DNA from: Burkholderia seminalis DSM 23518
GTDB taxonomy: Bacteria; Pseudomonadota; Gammaproteobacteria; Burkholderiales; Burkholderiaceae
Assembly (NCBI RefSeq): GCF_902832885.1
Contig: NZ_CADFDK010000019.1
Location: 42,453 to 106,452 of the forward strand
Direction of reading: 5' to 3'
DNA length: 64,000 nucleotides
Below, one piece after another: positions 11,210 to 20,938 of the stretch. A model generated the notes under the pieces. It had not been told where the DNA came from, did not search any database, and worked only from the letters and a program-made list of their open reading frames with translations. A program made the translations under genes and the position numbers. The stretch's first letter is position 1, and each line of letters starts with the position of its first letter.

Positions 11210-12223
11210 TCAGCGCTTGCGGATCGGCGTCAGCGCTTCCGGGTTGGCGACGCTCGACATGTCGCCGTCGTCGAACGCGAGGATGTTGCGGAACGCCGCG
11301 CTGAAGTAAAGCTCGTAGCTTTCGCGCTCGACGTAGCCGATGTGCGGCGTGCAGATCACGTTTTCCATCCGCAGCAGGCTGTAGCCCTGCAGGATCGGCT
11401 CGCTCTCGAACACGTCGATCGCGACCATCCCCGGACGGTTGTGCGACAGCGCGTTGACGAGCGCGTTTTCCTCCAGCAGCTCGGCGCGGCTCGTGTTGAC
11501 GAGCAGCGACGTCGGTTTCATTCGCATCAGGTCTTCCTGCTTCACGATCCCGCGCGTGTCGTCGTGCAGGCGCAGGTGCAGCGACAGCACGTCGCTCTGC
11601 TCGAACAGCGCTTCGCGGCTCTCGGCCGCCGTGTAGCCGTCGGCGCGCGCGGCTTCGAGCGAATGCTCACGGCCCCAGATCAGCACGTTCATCCCGAAGG
11701 CCTTGCCGTAGCCGGCGACGAGCCGGCCGATCTTGCCGTAGCCCCAGATCCCGAGCGTCTGGCCGCGCAGCACCTGGCCGAGGCCGAAGTTCGGCGGCAG
11801 CGCCGACGTCTTCAGGCCCGACTGCTGCCAGGCGCCCTGCTTCAGGTTCGCGACGTATTGCGGAATGCGGCGCTGGGCGGCCATCACGAGCGCCCACGTC
11901 AGTTCGGCGGGCGCGATCGGCGAACCGGTGCCTTCGAGCACCGCGATGCCGCGGTCGGTACAGGCTTCCAGATCGATGTGGCTCGACACGCGGCCGGTCT
12001 GGCTGATCATGCGCAGGTTCGGCAGCTTGGCGAGCAGTTGCGACGTAATCGGGGTCCGTTCACGAATCAGCACGAGCGCCTCGACTTCCGCCAGGCGGCT
12101 TGCGAGCTGTCCCAGGCCGCGCACCGTATTGTTGAAGACCTTCACGTCGTGGCCGGCGAGCATCTCGAAGCAGTTCAGCTTGCGGACGGCGTCCTGGTAG
12201 TCGTCGAGGATGGCAATTTTCAT
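11210..12223 (-). CDS. D-2-hydroxyacid dehydrogenase (SerA/GyaR-like)
   Basis: A 337-residue NAD-dependent D-isomer 2-hydroxyacid dehydrogenase. The Rossmann motif is GIWGYGKIGR. Catalytic Arg (NTSRAEL), Glu (DVFESEP) and His (TPHIGY) are all present. The start at 12223 gives the family opening MKIAILDDYQD; an upstream ATG at 12427 would add an implausible Arg-rich leader. It lacks the ACT domain of long SerA proteins, so its substrate need not be phosphoglycerate. A LysR regulator gene diverges from it 426 bp away. Confidence 0.88.
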   Translation of the reverse strand: MKIAILDDYQDAVRKLNCFEMLAGHDVKVFNNTVRGLGQLASRLAEVEALVLIRERTPITSQLLAKLPNLRMISQTGRVSSHIDLEACTDRGIAVLEGTGSPIAPAELTWALVMAAQRRIPQYVANLKQGAWQQSGLKTSALPPNFGLGQVLRGQTLGIWGYGKIGRLVAGYGKAFGMNVLIWGREHSLEAARADGYTAAESREALFEQSDVLSLHLRLHDDTRGIVKQEDLMRMKPTSLLVNTSRAELLEENALVNALSHNRPGMVAIDVFESEPILQGYSLLRMENVICTPHIGYVERESYELYFSAAFRNILAFDDGDMSSVANPEALTPIRKR

Positions 12224-12649
12224 GGTGAACGGGTGTCGCGCGTTGAAAGCGGCCGTGGCGGCGGCGCACGTTGCGCGCCCGTCCCGCCCGGCCGGGGCCG
12301 ACATGATGCTACGTCGGCCGCCTTCATGGTGTCTTTTTAACAGGTTGTTACGCTCCGCCGCAATTGGCGGGAGCCTGACCCGGCGCCGCTCGCGCGCAGT
12401 GTGGAAGGGTGCGCTGTTGTGTCGCATCAGACACGTCCTTCCTGATTCGGCTGCTTACTCGACGAGGTTCACCCAATTGTTGCTCCAATCAGAATAATTG
12501 GATCATCCATCCGCGTAAGGCGAGGATTTTTGACTATTTTTATCGTCAACCGGTGCCTTGTTGAGCAACTCTGCATCATTTCCGCTGTCGTAGGAGAATT
12601 ACGCATTTGCTTCATCTTTTTGAAGTTGTACTAGCGGCAGGAGTCGTTT
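12224..12649. promoter_or_regulatory. Divergent intergenic region with two inverted repeats
   Basis: This 426-bp gap without genes separates the dehydrogenase from the LysR gene. It holds TCCAAT (12484-12489)/ATTGGA (12497-12502) and TTGAC (12530-12534)/GTCAA (12545-12549). Both have the spacing expected of LysR-type operators and lie 100-170 bp upstream of the lysR start. The rest shows no further clear signal. Confidence 0.45.
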
Positions 12650-13699
12650 ATGGATCATTTGCAGTCGATGCGCGTGTTCGTCAAGGTTGCAGATCTCGGC
12701 AGTTTCGCGCGGGCCGCGAGCGCAATGGATATCTCCAACGCGGTCGCGACGCGCCATGTCGCCGACCTGGAAGGCCGGCTTGGCACACGTTTGCTCAATC
12801 GCACCACGCGCAGCCTCTCCCTGACGGAGTCGGGTCAGGTCTATCTGGAGCGTGCCCGCCAGATCCTCGATGAGCTCGAGGACGTCGAGCAGATGGTCGT
12901 CGCGCGCAATCACGAGCCGGTCGGCACGCTGCGCATCGTCGCGCCGGTCGTGTTCGGCCTGCACAACCTCGCGCCCGTGCTGCAGTCGTACACGGAGAAT
13001 TTCCCGAAAGTGGTGCCGGATCTCACGCTGGTCGACCGGCAGGTCGATCTCGTCGAGGAGGGCTTCGATGTCGGTATCGTCGTCACGCGCCAGATGCGCA
13101 GCGCGAGCATCGTCACGCGGCGCCTGACCACCGGCTGCATGACCGTGTGCGCGACGCCGAGCTACCTGGAGAAGCACGGTGTGCCGACGCATCCGGAGCA
13201 GCTCGCCGAGCACCCGAGCCTGAGCCTGCCGACCGAATACTGGGGCGACGAGCGCGTGTTCACGGGGCCGGACGGCGAAGTGCGCGTGCGCCCGACCAAC
13301 GTGATCGTCGCGAACAACACCGCGATGCTGCGCCAGTTCGCGCTGCTCGGCATGGGCGTCGCGATCCTGCCGAGCTACCTGATCGGCAGCGACATCGCGC
13401 GCGGCGCGCTGGTGCGGCTGCTGCCGGATTTCCGGCTGCCGCAGGTCGAGATCAACATCGCGTACCCGAGCCGGCGCCATCTGCCTGCGAAGGTTCGGAC
13501 CTTCATCGACCACCTCGTCGAGCATTTCAGCCACTCGACCGACGCGATGATGGGGGAACAGTGGGCCGCGCAGAGTTCGGCGCTCGCGCCGATCGGCGTC
13601 GAGACGCGTGCCGAGCAGCCGGAAGCGGCCGACCCGAACCTGTCGCCGCGCTTGCCGCGTTCGCCGCGCACGCGCGTCGCGGCGCCGTCGCCGCTGTAA
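12650..13699 (+). CDS. LysR-family transcriptional regulator
   Basis: A 349-residue LysR regulator. The N-terminal winged HTH covers about residues 1-60 (MRVFVKVADLGSFARAAS, then RHVADLEGRLGTRLLNRTTR). The effector-binding domain runs from about 92 to 295. The last 45 residues are Pro/Ala/Arg-rich and extend past the usual 300-310 length, probably a lineage-specific tail. Divergence from the 2-hydroxyacid dehydrogenase makes that gene a candidate target. The co-inducer is unknown. Confidence 0.9.
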   Translation: MDHLQSMRVFVKVADLGSFARAASAMDISNAVATRHVADLEGRLGTRLLNRTTRSLSLTESGQVYLERARQILDELEDVEQMVVARNHEPVGTLRIVAPVVFGLHNLAPVLQSYTENFPKVVPDLTLVDRQVDLVEEGFDVGIVVTRQMRSASIVTRRLTTGCMTVCATPSYLEKHGVPTHPEQLAEHPSLSLPTEYWGDERVFTGPDGEVRVRPTNVIVANNTAMLRQFALLGMGVAILPSYLIGSDIARGALVRLLPDFRLPQVEINIAYPSRRHLPAKVRTFIDHLVEHFSHSTDAMMGEQWAAQSSALAPIGVETRAEQPEAADPNLSPRLPRSPRTRVAAPSPL

Positions 13700-13740
13700 C
13701 GGCGCGACGGCCGGGCGGCGGTTGCCGCCGGCACAAAAGA

Positions 13741-13775
13741 AAAACGCGGATCGAGCGATCGATCCGCGTTTTTTT
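13741..13775. terminator. Bidirectional terminator between lysR and topB
   Basis: AAAACGCGGATCGA (13741-13754) and TCGATCCGCGTTTT (13759-13772) form a perfect 14-bp stem with loop GCGA. It has an A run before and a T run after, and it lies between two convergent genes. Confidence 0.85.
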
Positions 13776-13830
13776 CATGGCTGCCTGGCGCAGCCCGATA
13801 CGCCGGGGAAGGCTCCCGGCGGCCGGGCCG

Positions 13831-16455
13831 TTACGACCCCGTCTTGCGCGTCGTCGTCTTGCGGGCGGCGGTCTTGGTCGCCGTGGTCTTGGCGGCCGTC
13901 TTGCGGGCCGGTGCCGCTTTCTCTTCGGCGCCTTCCGTCACGGTTTCGGCCTCCTTCGTTGCCGATTTTGCCGTCTTCTTCGCGGCGGCGGCCTTCGGTT
14001 CCTTCTTCTCGAACTCGAAACCGATCTTGCCGTCCGGCTGCTTCACGAGGAACGCCTTGAAGTTGCGGCCGGTACGCGACGACTTGAAGTTCGGCAGCAG
14101 ATCCGTGCGGCCGTCGGCCAGCAGCTTGCCCATCTGCTCGCGCGTGATTTCCTGTTGCAGGATCACCTTGCCCGAGCGGAAGTCGCAGGTCTTCGGGTTC
14201 GCCACCGAGTGCTCGCACACGTAGCTCATCCCGTGCTCGAACACGCGGCCCTTGCACTTCGGGCACGCGCCGACCGGTTCCTGCGCGGAGAAGTCGGGCG
14301 CTTCGCCTTCCTCGCCGCCCTGGTCCTGGCCGAAATCGAACTCGAGCTTGTAGTTCTTCGTCTCGTCGTCGAAGGACAGCTTGAGGATCGCCGAGAACGG
14401 GCGGCCCATCTTGCTGCGGAAGCCGGACAGCGGCCCGATTTCCTTCTTCTGCAGCAATTCCTCGACTTCCGGGATCTCGAACTGCCGGCTGCCCGGGATC
14501 TTCGAGATCGAGAACTCGCACTTCGTGCACGCGAAGCGGCGGTAGTTTTCCTTCACCTGGCCGCCGCAGTTCGGGCATGGCGTCTCGAGCGTCGCGTAAT
14601 CGCCGGGGATCGTGTCGGAATCGTATTCCTTCGCGCGCTTGACGATCTGCTGCGTCATGCGGGCGATTTCCTGCATGAACGCGTCCCGCCCGAGATTGCC
14701 GCGCTCCATCTGCGACAGCTTGTATTCCCATTCGCCGGTCAGCTCGGGCGCGGTCAGTTCCTTCACGCCGAGCCCGCGCAGCAGCGTCATCAGCTGGAAT
14801 GCCTTCGCGGTCGGGATCAGCTCGCGGCCTTCGCGCAGCAGGTATTTCTCGCCGAGCAGGCCTTCGATGATCGCCGCACGCGTTGCCGGCGTGCCGAGAC
14901 CCTTCGCGGCCATCGCCTCGCGCAGCTCGTCGTCCTCGACGAGCTTGCCCGCGCCTTCCATCGCCGACAGCAGCGTCGCTTCCGAATAGCGTGCGGGCGG
15001 CTTCGTCACGAGCGCGACGGCGGCGATTTCGTCCGTCTTCACCTTCTCGTCCTTCTGCACCGGCACGAGGTTCGCGTCCGCGCCTTCGGCGTCGCGGCCG
15101 TACACCTGCAGCCAGCCCGGCTCGACGAGCACCTTGCCTTCGGTCTTGAAGTGATGGCCGGCGACTTCGGTGATCCGCGTCGTGACGCGGAATTCGGCCG
15201 CCGGGAAGAACACGGCGAGGAAGCGCTTCACGACCATGTCGTAGAGCTTCTGCTCCGGCTCGGACAGCGACTTCGGCGCCTGCAGCGTCGGGATGATTGC
15301 AAAGTGGTCACTGATCTTCGAGTTGTCGAAGATCCGCTTGTTCGGCTTGACCCAGCCCTTGTCGAGCACCTGCTTCGCGTGCGGCAGGTAGTTGTTGCTC
15401 TCCTTGAGCATCTCGAGCGTGGACTCGACCGTCGACAGGTAGTCTTCCGGCAGCGCGCGCGCGTCGGTACGCGGGTAGGTCAGCACCTTGTGCTTTTCAT
15501 ACAGCGCCTGCGCGAGACCGAGCGTGTTCTTCGCGGAGAAGCCGAAGCGGCTGTTCGCCTCGCGCTGCAGGCTCGTCAGGTCGAACAGCAGCGGCGACAG
15601 TTGCGTTGACGGCTTCGATTCCTCGGAGACCGTGCCGATCTGGTCGCGGCACGCGGCGACGATCGTTTCGGCGGCCGGCAGGCTCCACAGGCGGGAGTCG
15701 CGCTTCTCCGGATCGAATTCGTCGCGCTTGAATTTCGGGTCGAACCACTTGCCTTCGTAGAAGCCGCCGGCGCACGCAAACTCGGCCTTCACTTCCCAGT
15801 AGTCGCGCGGAATGAAACGGCGGATTTTCTCTTCACGTTCGACGACGATCGACAGCGTTGGCGTCTGAACGCGGCCGACGGTGGTCAGGAAGAAGCCGCC
15901 GCCCTTGCTGTTGAACGCGGTCATCGCGCGGGTGCCGTTGATCCCGACGAGCCAGTCGGCTTCCGAGCGGCAGCGCGCCGCGTCGGCGAGCGGCTGCATG
16001 TCGGTGTCGCTGCGCAGGTTCGCGAAACCGTCGCGGATCGCCTGCGGCGTCATCGACTGCAGCCACAGGCGCTGGACCGGCTGCTTCGCCTTCGCGTGCT
16101 GCGCGATCAGGCGGAAAATCAGTTCGCCCTCGCGCCCCGCGTCACATGCGTTGATCAGGCGGTCGACGTCCTTGCGCTTCATCAGCTTCGTGAGCACCTT
16201 GAGGCGCGACTCGCTTTTTGCGATCGGGTTCAGGTCGAAATGCGGGGGGATGACGGGCAGATGCGCGAAGCTCCATTTCCCGCGCTTGACCTCGTACTCT
16301 TCCGGGGCGGCGATTTCCAGCAGGTGGCCGACAGCGGACGAAAGGACGAAATCGTCGCTCTCGTAATACTCGTCATGCTTGGTAAAGCCGCCCAAAGCGC
16401 GTGCGATGTCGTTCGCGACAGAAGGCTTTTCCGCAATGATCAGTGCTTTGGACAT
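13831..16455 (-). CDS. topB: DNA topoisomerase III
   Basis: An 874-residue type IA topoisomerase that would unlink recombination and replication intermediates. The TOPRIM domain is N-terminal (IAEKPSVAND; NACDAGREGELI). The active-site Tyr327 is in LTYPRTDA. Two Cys-rich zinc-ribbon-like elements lie in the C-terminal part (CPNCGGQ, CPKCKGR), followed by topoisomerase C-terminal repeats. The last 60 residues are a Lys/Ala/Thr-rich tail resembling histone H1. It is larger than E. coli TopB (about 650). It is downstream of dprA and a thioredoxin-like gene on the same strand. Confidence 0.93.
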   Translation of the reverse strand: MSKALIIAEKPSVANDIARALGGFTKHDEYYESDDFVLSSAVGHLLEIAAPEEYEVKRGKWSFAHLPVIPPHFDLNPIAKSESRLKVLTKLMKRKDVDRLINACDAGREGELIFRLIAQHAKAKQPVQRLWLQSMTPQAIRDGFANLRSDTDMQPLADAARCRSEADWLVGINGTRAMTAFNSKGGGFFLTTVGRVQTPTLSIVVEREEKIRRFIPRDYWEVKAEFACAGGFYEGKWFDPKFKRDEFDPEKRDSRLWSLPAAETIVAACRDQIGTVSEESKPSTQLSPLLFDLTSLQREANSRFGFSAKNTLGLAQALYEKHKVLTYPRTDARALPEDYLSTVESTLEMLKESNNYLPHAKQVLDKGWVKPNKRIFDNSKISDHFAIIPTLQAPKSLSEPEQKLYDMVVKRFLAVFFPAAEFRVTTRITEVAGHHFKTEGKVLVEPGWLQVYGRDAEGADANLVPVQKDEKVKTDEIAAVALVTKPPARYSEATLLSAMEGAGKLVEDDELREAMAAKGLGTPATRAAIIEGLLGEKYLLREGRELIPTAKAFQLMTLLRGLGVKELTAPELTGEWEYKLSQMERGNLGRDAFMQEIARMTQQIVKRAKEYDSDTIPGDYATLETPCPNCGGQVKENYRRFACTKCEFSISKIPGSRQFEIPEVEELLQKKEIGPLSGFRSKMGRPFSAILKLSFDDETKNYKLEFDFGQDQGGEEGEAPDFSAQEPVGACPKCKGRVFEHGMSYVCEHSVANPKTCDFRSGKVILQQEITREQMGKLLADGRTDLLPNFKSSRTGRNFKAFLVKQPDGKIGFEFEKKEPKAAAAKKTAKSATKEAETVTEGAEEKAAPARKTAAKTTATKTAARKTTTRKTGS

Positions 16456-16649
16456 GACAGGTGTGTGTTGGTAGACCGGGTTCGCCGGTTGTGGGTCGCT
16501 TTTACGACCGCTTTATAGCACACGCCGCAGCGACGGCGGCTCGGCGTGTAAAAAGCGGCCCATCATAGAGGGGGGCTGCAACGGCGGCAAGCGCCCCGCC
16601 GCGGCGAGGCGCGCAAACACGCGCCCAACCGCTGCGCCGGCCGGCGAAT

Positions 16650-17030
16650 TCAGGCTTCGACGATCAGGACGTTGCGCAATTTCGGTGCGTGCGGCGCGCC
16701 GGGTACCGCGCTCAGGTCGGACAGCATCCGCTCGACGATCGCCGCGTGTGGCAGCACCGTGCCGAAGAAACGTGCGGTGTTGGCATCCTCGATCAGGATC
16801 GTCGGGAAGTTCTCGACGTCGAGATCGTCGAGCCGGTCGGCATGCGTTTCGATGTCGATCCAGGCGAAACAGGCGTTTGGATGCGCATCGGCGAGTTGGT
16901 CGAAGGCCGTCCGGTAGTCACGGCACGTGCCGCACCACTCGGCGCACAGGCAGGCGACGAGCAACGTGCCGGGATCGGCGAGGCGCTCGGCGATCCGATC
17001 CGCATCGGTGTCGAGGTTCAGCGCGGGCAT
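16650..17030 (-). CDS. Thioredoxin-family protein
   Basis: A 126-residue thioredoxin-fold protein without a signal peptide. The active site is CLCAEWCGTC, a CGTC redox pair in place of CGPC. The fold continues with ACFAWIDIETHAD and the cis-Pro region NFPTILI. It probably acts as a cytoplasmic thiol oxidoreductase. It sits between dprA and topB on the same strand, with gaps of 36 bp to dprA and about 195 bp to topB. No specific partner can be named. Confidence 0.8.
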   Translation of the reverse strand: MPALNLDTDADRIAERLADPGTLLVACLCAEWCGTCRDYRTAFDQLADAHPNACFAWIDIETHADRLDDLDVENFPTILIEDANTARFFGTVLPHAAIVERMLSDLSAVPGAPHAPKLRNVLIVEA

Positions 17031-17066
17031 GGAATTCCTTGGATATCGTCGGCGGCTTGGCCGCCT

Positions 17067-18335
17067 CTATGCCGGGGAATGTAGCACGCCGCGCGCGGCC
17101 GGGGTGGGCGCGGCGTCAAGCCGCGCGAAGCGTCCGCCGGGGAGGCTGGCGACGCGGCCGGCCAGCTCCAGCGCCAGCAGCGCGCCGTGCAGCACGTCGT
17201 CGGGCAGGCCGCTGTGTTCGGCGAGCCACTCGTAGGTAACGGGGCCGTATCCCAAGGCGGCAAGCACGGCTCGGTCCGGCGGGGAGCAGGGTGGCGGGCC
17301 GTCGATCCGGGCCGGCGCGATGGCCGCTGCGGCGGAATCCGCTGGTGCGATGGAGGCGGATTCGGAGGCGCGAATTTCGCCGTCTGTCGGGTCACGGCTG
17401 TCGGCGCGCGCGGCACCACCCGTCGCGCGCGCTGCCGGTTCGCCCAACCCGTATTCCTCCAGCACGTCGAGCGGCGATGCGGTGAGCTTCGCGCCGTCGC
17501 GGATCAGCGCGTGGCAGCCCTGGGCAAGCGGTGCGTGGATCGAGCCCGGCACCGCGAACACGTCGCGCCCCAGTTCGTTCGCGAGCCGCGCGGTGATCAG
17601 CGAGCCGGAGCGCGGGGCGGCCTCGACGACGAGCGTGCCGATCGCCAGCGCGGCAATCAGCCGGTTGCGCCGCGGGAAATGCGCGGCACGGGCCGGCGTG
17701 CCGAGCGGCCATTCGGACACGATCGCGCCGCGTGCGGCGATCTCGTGCGCGAGTGCGCGATGCCGCGCCGGATAGACGAGATCGGCGCCCGTCGCGATGA
17801 CGGCGACCGTGCCCGAGCGGCCGTCGAGCCCGCCGCGATGCGCGGCACCGTCGATCCCGAGCGCGAGGCCCGAGACGATCGAGAGCCCTGCGTCGGACAA
17901 CGCGCGAGCGAAGCCCGTTGCGTCGGCGAGCCCCTGCGGCGTCGCGTGCCGGCTGCCGACCACGGCGAGGCCGCGTGCATGCAGCAGGTCGAGCCGGCCC
18001 TTTACATATAGCAGGGGCGGCGGATCGTGCAGGTCGCGCAGCCGCGGCGGGTAGGCCGGATCGTTGAGCGTGACCAGCACATTGCCCGGCGCGTCGAGCC
18101 ACGCGAGCGCGGCGTCGGTGCACACGTCGAGATCGCCGCGCTCGCTCGCGCGGACGGCTTGCGCGGCGGCGGCGCTGCTCACCGCGGCAATGGCCGGGTC
18201 GGATGCGCGCAACAGCGCGGCCGGCGAACCGAAGGTATCGAGCAGGATCTGCAGCACGGCCGGCGCGAGGCCGGGCGCATGCGCGAGCTGCAGCCACGCG
18301 CGCAGCGCGGACGGCGTCAGCGCTTGCGGCGACAT
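17067..18335 (-). CDS. dprA: DNA-processing protein DprA (Smf)
   Basis: A 422-residue protein that loads RecA onto incoming single-stranded DNA during transformation. The Rossmann-like core shows VVGSRHATPQG, SGLALGIDGAAHRGGL and AAPRSGSLITARLA. A C-terminal winged-helix segment is present (about 350-410, YEWLAEHSGLPDDVLHGALL). I prefer the ATG at 18335, preceded by a GAGG ribosome-binding site; ATGs at 18380 and 18494 are also in frame. A low-complexity Ala-rich linker joins core and tail. It diverges from def. Confidence 0.9.
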   Translation of the reverse strand: MSPQALTPSALRAWLQLAHAPGLAPAVLQILLDTFGSPAALLRASDPAIAAVSSAAAAQAVRASERGDLDVCTDAALAWLDAPGNVLVTLNDPAYPPRLRDLHDPPPLLYVKGRLDLLHARGLAVVGSRHATPQGLADATGFARALSDAGLSIVSGLALGIDGAAHRGGLDGRSGTVAVIATGADLVYPARHRALAHEIAARGAIVSEWPLGTPARAAHFPRRNRLIAALAIGTLVVEAAPRSGSLITARLANELGRDVFAVPGSIHAPLAQGCHALIRDGAKLTASPLDVLEEYGLGEPAARATGGAARADSRDPTDGEIRASESASIAPADSAAAAIAPARIDGPPPCSPPDRAVLAALGYGPVTYEWLAEHSGLPDDVLHGALLALELAGRVASLPGGRFARLDAAPTPAARGVLHSPA

Positions 18336-18565
18336 GAGGCTGCCCTCGAATGCGGCGGCCAGCGAACCGCGTGGCGCCATGATAAAATTTTCATCATCCG
18401 AAATACTCGACAGGGCCGCGCGCACAAGCGTCCGGCCGATTGCAGGAGGCGCGATCCGCGGCGTTGATTCGCCACGCATCCGCCCCATCTTCATTGCATC
18501 CCGGCGGCGGCACCAGTCGGCCGGACGGCCGATGCGGCACGTCGCTCCACCGAATACCGAACACC

Positions 18566-19069
18566 ATGGCTTTGCTCAATATTCTTCATTACCCCGACAA
18601 GCGGCTGCACAAGGTCGCCAAGCCCGTCGACAAGGTCGACGACCGGATCCGCAAGCTCGTCGCCGACATGGCCGAAACCATGTACGCGGCGCCCGGCATC
18701 GGCCTGGCGGCCACGCAGGTCGACGTGCACGAGCGCGTGATCGTGATCGACGTCTCCGAGGAGAAGAACGAGTTGCGCGCGTTCATCAACCCCGAGATCG
18801 TGTGGTCGAGCGACGCGAAGCAGATCTATGAAGAGGGCTGCCTGTCGGTGCCGGGCATCTACGACGAAGTCGAGCGGCCCGATCACGTGCGCGTGCGCGC
18901 GCTCAACGAGCAGGGCGAGACCTTCGAGCTCGACTGCGAAGGCCTGCTCGCCGTGTGCGTCCAGCACGAGATGGATCACCTGATGGGGCGCGTGTTCGTC
19001 GAATACCTGTCGCCGCTCAAGCAGACGCGCATCAAGACGAAGATGAAGAAACTCGAACGCGCGATGTAA
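18566..19069 (+). CDS. def: Peptide deformylase
   Basis: A 167-residue metallo-hydrolase that removes the formyl group from nascent N-terminal methionine. All three family motifs are intact: [15 protein letters not shown] (Cys metal ligand) and QHEMDHLMG (two His ligands and Glu base). It is followed 33 bp downstream by fmt, the enzyme that adds the formyl group, in the classic def-fmt order. The ATG at 18566 gives the usual [11 protein letters not shown] start. Confidence 0.97.
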   Translation: MALLNILHYPDKRLHKVAKPVDKVDDRIRKLVADMAETMYAAPGIGLAATQVDVHERVIVIDVSEEKNELRAFINPEIVWSSDAKQIYEEGCLSVPGIYDEVERPDHVRVRALNEQGETFELDCEGLLAVCVQHEMDHLMGRVFVEYLSPLKQTRIKTKMKKLERAM

Positions 19070-19102
19070 CGCGCGTTCCCCCTGCCCGACCCGAACGCTT
19101 TC

Positions 19103-20086
19103 ATGACCCATACGTTGCGCGTGATTTTTGCCGGCACGCCGGAATTCGCCGCGGCTGCCCTTGCCGCGATCCACGAGGCCGGTTTCCCGGTGCCGCTCGT
19201 GCTCACCCAGCCCGATCGCCCTGCGGGGCGCGGGATGAAGCTGCAGGCGAGCGCCGTGAAGCGTTACGCCGTCGAGCACGGGATGCCGGTCGCGCAGCCG
19301 CCGTCGCTGCGCCGCGCGGGCAAGTACCCGGCCGAGGCGGCCGACGCGATCGAGCTGCTGCGCACGACGCCGCACGACGTGATGGTGGTGGCCGCGTACG
19401 GCCTGCTGCTGCCGCAGGAAGTGCTCGACATCCCGCGTGCCGGCTGCATCAACATCCATGCGTCGCTGCTGCCGCGCTGGCGCGGCGCCGCGCCGATCCA
19501 TCGTGCGATCGAGGCCGGCGACGCCGAGACGGGCGTCACGCTGATGCAGATGGACGTCGGCCTCGACACCGGCGCGATGATCGAGGAAGCCCGCGTCGCG
19601 ATCGCGGCCGACGATACGACCGCGACGCTGCACGACCGTCTGGCCGCCGACGGCGCGCGGCTGATCGTCGACGCGCTCGTGCGGCTCGAGCGCGACGGCA
19701 CGCTGCCGGCGACGCCGCAGCCGGCCGACGGCGTGACCTATGCGGAAAAGATCGACAAGCACGAAGCGGCGCTCGACTGGCGCAAGCCTGCCGACGTGCT
19801 CGCGCGCCAGGTGCGTGCGTTCGATCCGTTTCCGGGCGGCGTCGCGACGCTCGACGGCGCGGCGATCAAGCTGTGGGCGGCCGAGCCCGTGGCGGCGCGC
19901 GGCGACGCGGCGCCCGGCACGATCGTCGAAGCCGCGCCGGAAGGCGTGGTCGTCGCGTGCGGCAGCGGCGCGCTGCGCGTCACGCAGTTGCAGAAGCCGG
20001 GCGGCAAGCGGTTGCCCGCGCGCGAATTCCTGGCCGGCTCGCCGCTCGCCGCGGGCCAGCGTTTCGCGTTGCCCGACGCGGCCTGA
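19103..20086 (+). CDS. fmt: Methionyl-tRNA formyltransferase
   Basis: A 327-residue enzyme that formylates initiator Met-tRNA using 10-formyl-tetrahydrofolate. The catalytic segment [19 protein letters not shown] and the downstream Asp in [10 protein letters not shown] are present, as is the C-terminal OB-like domain. Length is normal. It is the partner of the upstream def gene. Confidence 0.97.
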   Translation: MTHTLRVIFAGTPEFAAAALAAIHEAGFPVPLVLTQPDRPAGRGMKLQASAVKRYAVEHGMPVAQPPSLRRAGKYPAEAADAIELLRTTPHDVMVVAAYGLLLPQEVLDIPRAGCINIHASLLPRWRGAAPIHRAIEAGDAETGVTLMQMDVGLDTGAMIEEARVAIAADDTTATLHDRLAADGARLIVDALVRLERDGTLPATPQPADGVTYAEKIDKHEAALDWRKPADVLARQVRAFDPFPGGVATLDGAAIKLWAAEPVAARGDAAPGTIVEAAPEGVVVACGSGALRVTQLQKPGGKRLPAREFLAGSPLAAGQRFALPDAA

Positions 20087-20196
20087 GCGCCATTCGATCC
20101 GACCTGCCCGCCCTGCGCAATCGGCCGAACGGCCGAGTCGCGCGGCGCGGCAGGCGCGCGTAGAATTTCCCTGCGCTCTCCGGTTTCGAGGTTTTC

Positions 20197-20838
20197 ATGT
20201 TCGGCATCACCCATTTCGGTTTCTTCGTGCTGGCGGTTTTCTTGCTGAACGTCACGCCCGGCCCCGATACGGCCTACATCGTCGGCCGCAGCGTCGCGCA
20301 GGGCCGCGGCGCGGGGCTGATGTCGGCGTTCGGCATTTCGGCCGGCTGCTGCGTGCACGCGCTCGCGTGCGCATTCGGCCTGACCGCGCTGCTCGCGGCG
20401 TCGGCCACCGCGTTCACGGTGATCAAGCTGGTTGGCGCGGCCTACCTGATCTACCTCGGCGTGCGGATGATCGTCACGAAGCAGGCCGCCGCGCCGTCGG
20501 GCGCCGAAGTCGCGCAGGCCGCGGCCGTCAAGCCGCTGCGCCAGCTGTTCATGCAGGGCTTCTGGACCAACGTGCTGAACCCGAAGGTCGTGCTGTTCTT
20601 CGTGTCGTTCTTTCCGCAGTTCGTGTCGGCCGACAGCCCGCACAAGGCATGGGCGTTCCTGACCCTCGGCGCGGTGTTCGTCGCGATGAGCACGGTCTGG
20701 ACCAGCCTCGTCGCATGGGTGGCGGGCAGCGTCACGCAGCGTTTTTCCGGCAAGCCGGGCGTCAGGAAGTGGCTCGACCGCACGGTCGGCAGCGCGTTCG
20801 TCGGCCTCGGGCTGCGTCTTGCGGCATCGCAACGCTGA
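20197..20838 (+). CDS. LysE/RhtB-family amino acid exporter
   Basis: A 213-residue inner-membrane protein with about six hydrophobic segments. The family signature PGPDTAYIVGRSVAQGRGAG is at residues 23-42, with GAAYLIYLG in the middle. It is predicted to export an amino acid such as threonine, homoserine or lysine; the substrate cannot be told from sequence. It stands as a single gene 110 bp after fmt. Confidence 0.87.
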   Translation: MFGITHFGFFVLAVFLLNVTPGPDTAYIVGRSVAQGRGAGLMSAFGISAGCCVHALACAFGLTALLAASATAFTVIKLVGAAYLIYLGVRMIVTKQAAAPSGAEVAQAAAVKPLRQLFMQGFWTNVLNPKVVLFFVSFFPQFVSADSPHKAWAFLTLGAVFVAMSTVWTSLVAWVAGSVTQRFSGKPGVRKWLDRTVGSAFVGLGLRLAASQR

Positions 20839-20938
20839 GATTGAATTTTTCCGGCAAGACCTTATCTAACAAATCGCTTACAATTTTCCGCCGTGCGCTG
20901 TGATGCGCGGCGGGTCCCCTGACGGATAAGGAGTGGGT

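Noticed and set aside
12224-12427. N-terminal extension of the 2-hydroxyacid dehydrogenase to the ATG at 12427
   Set aside because: The added 68 residues are Arg/Pro-rich and unlike the family; the ATG at 12223 gives the usual start.
13147-15609. Plus-strand open frame of over 800 codons across lysR and topB
   Set aside because: It crosses two real genes and their terminator, and the sequence is low-complexity Arg/Leu-rich.
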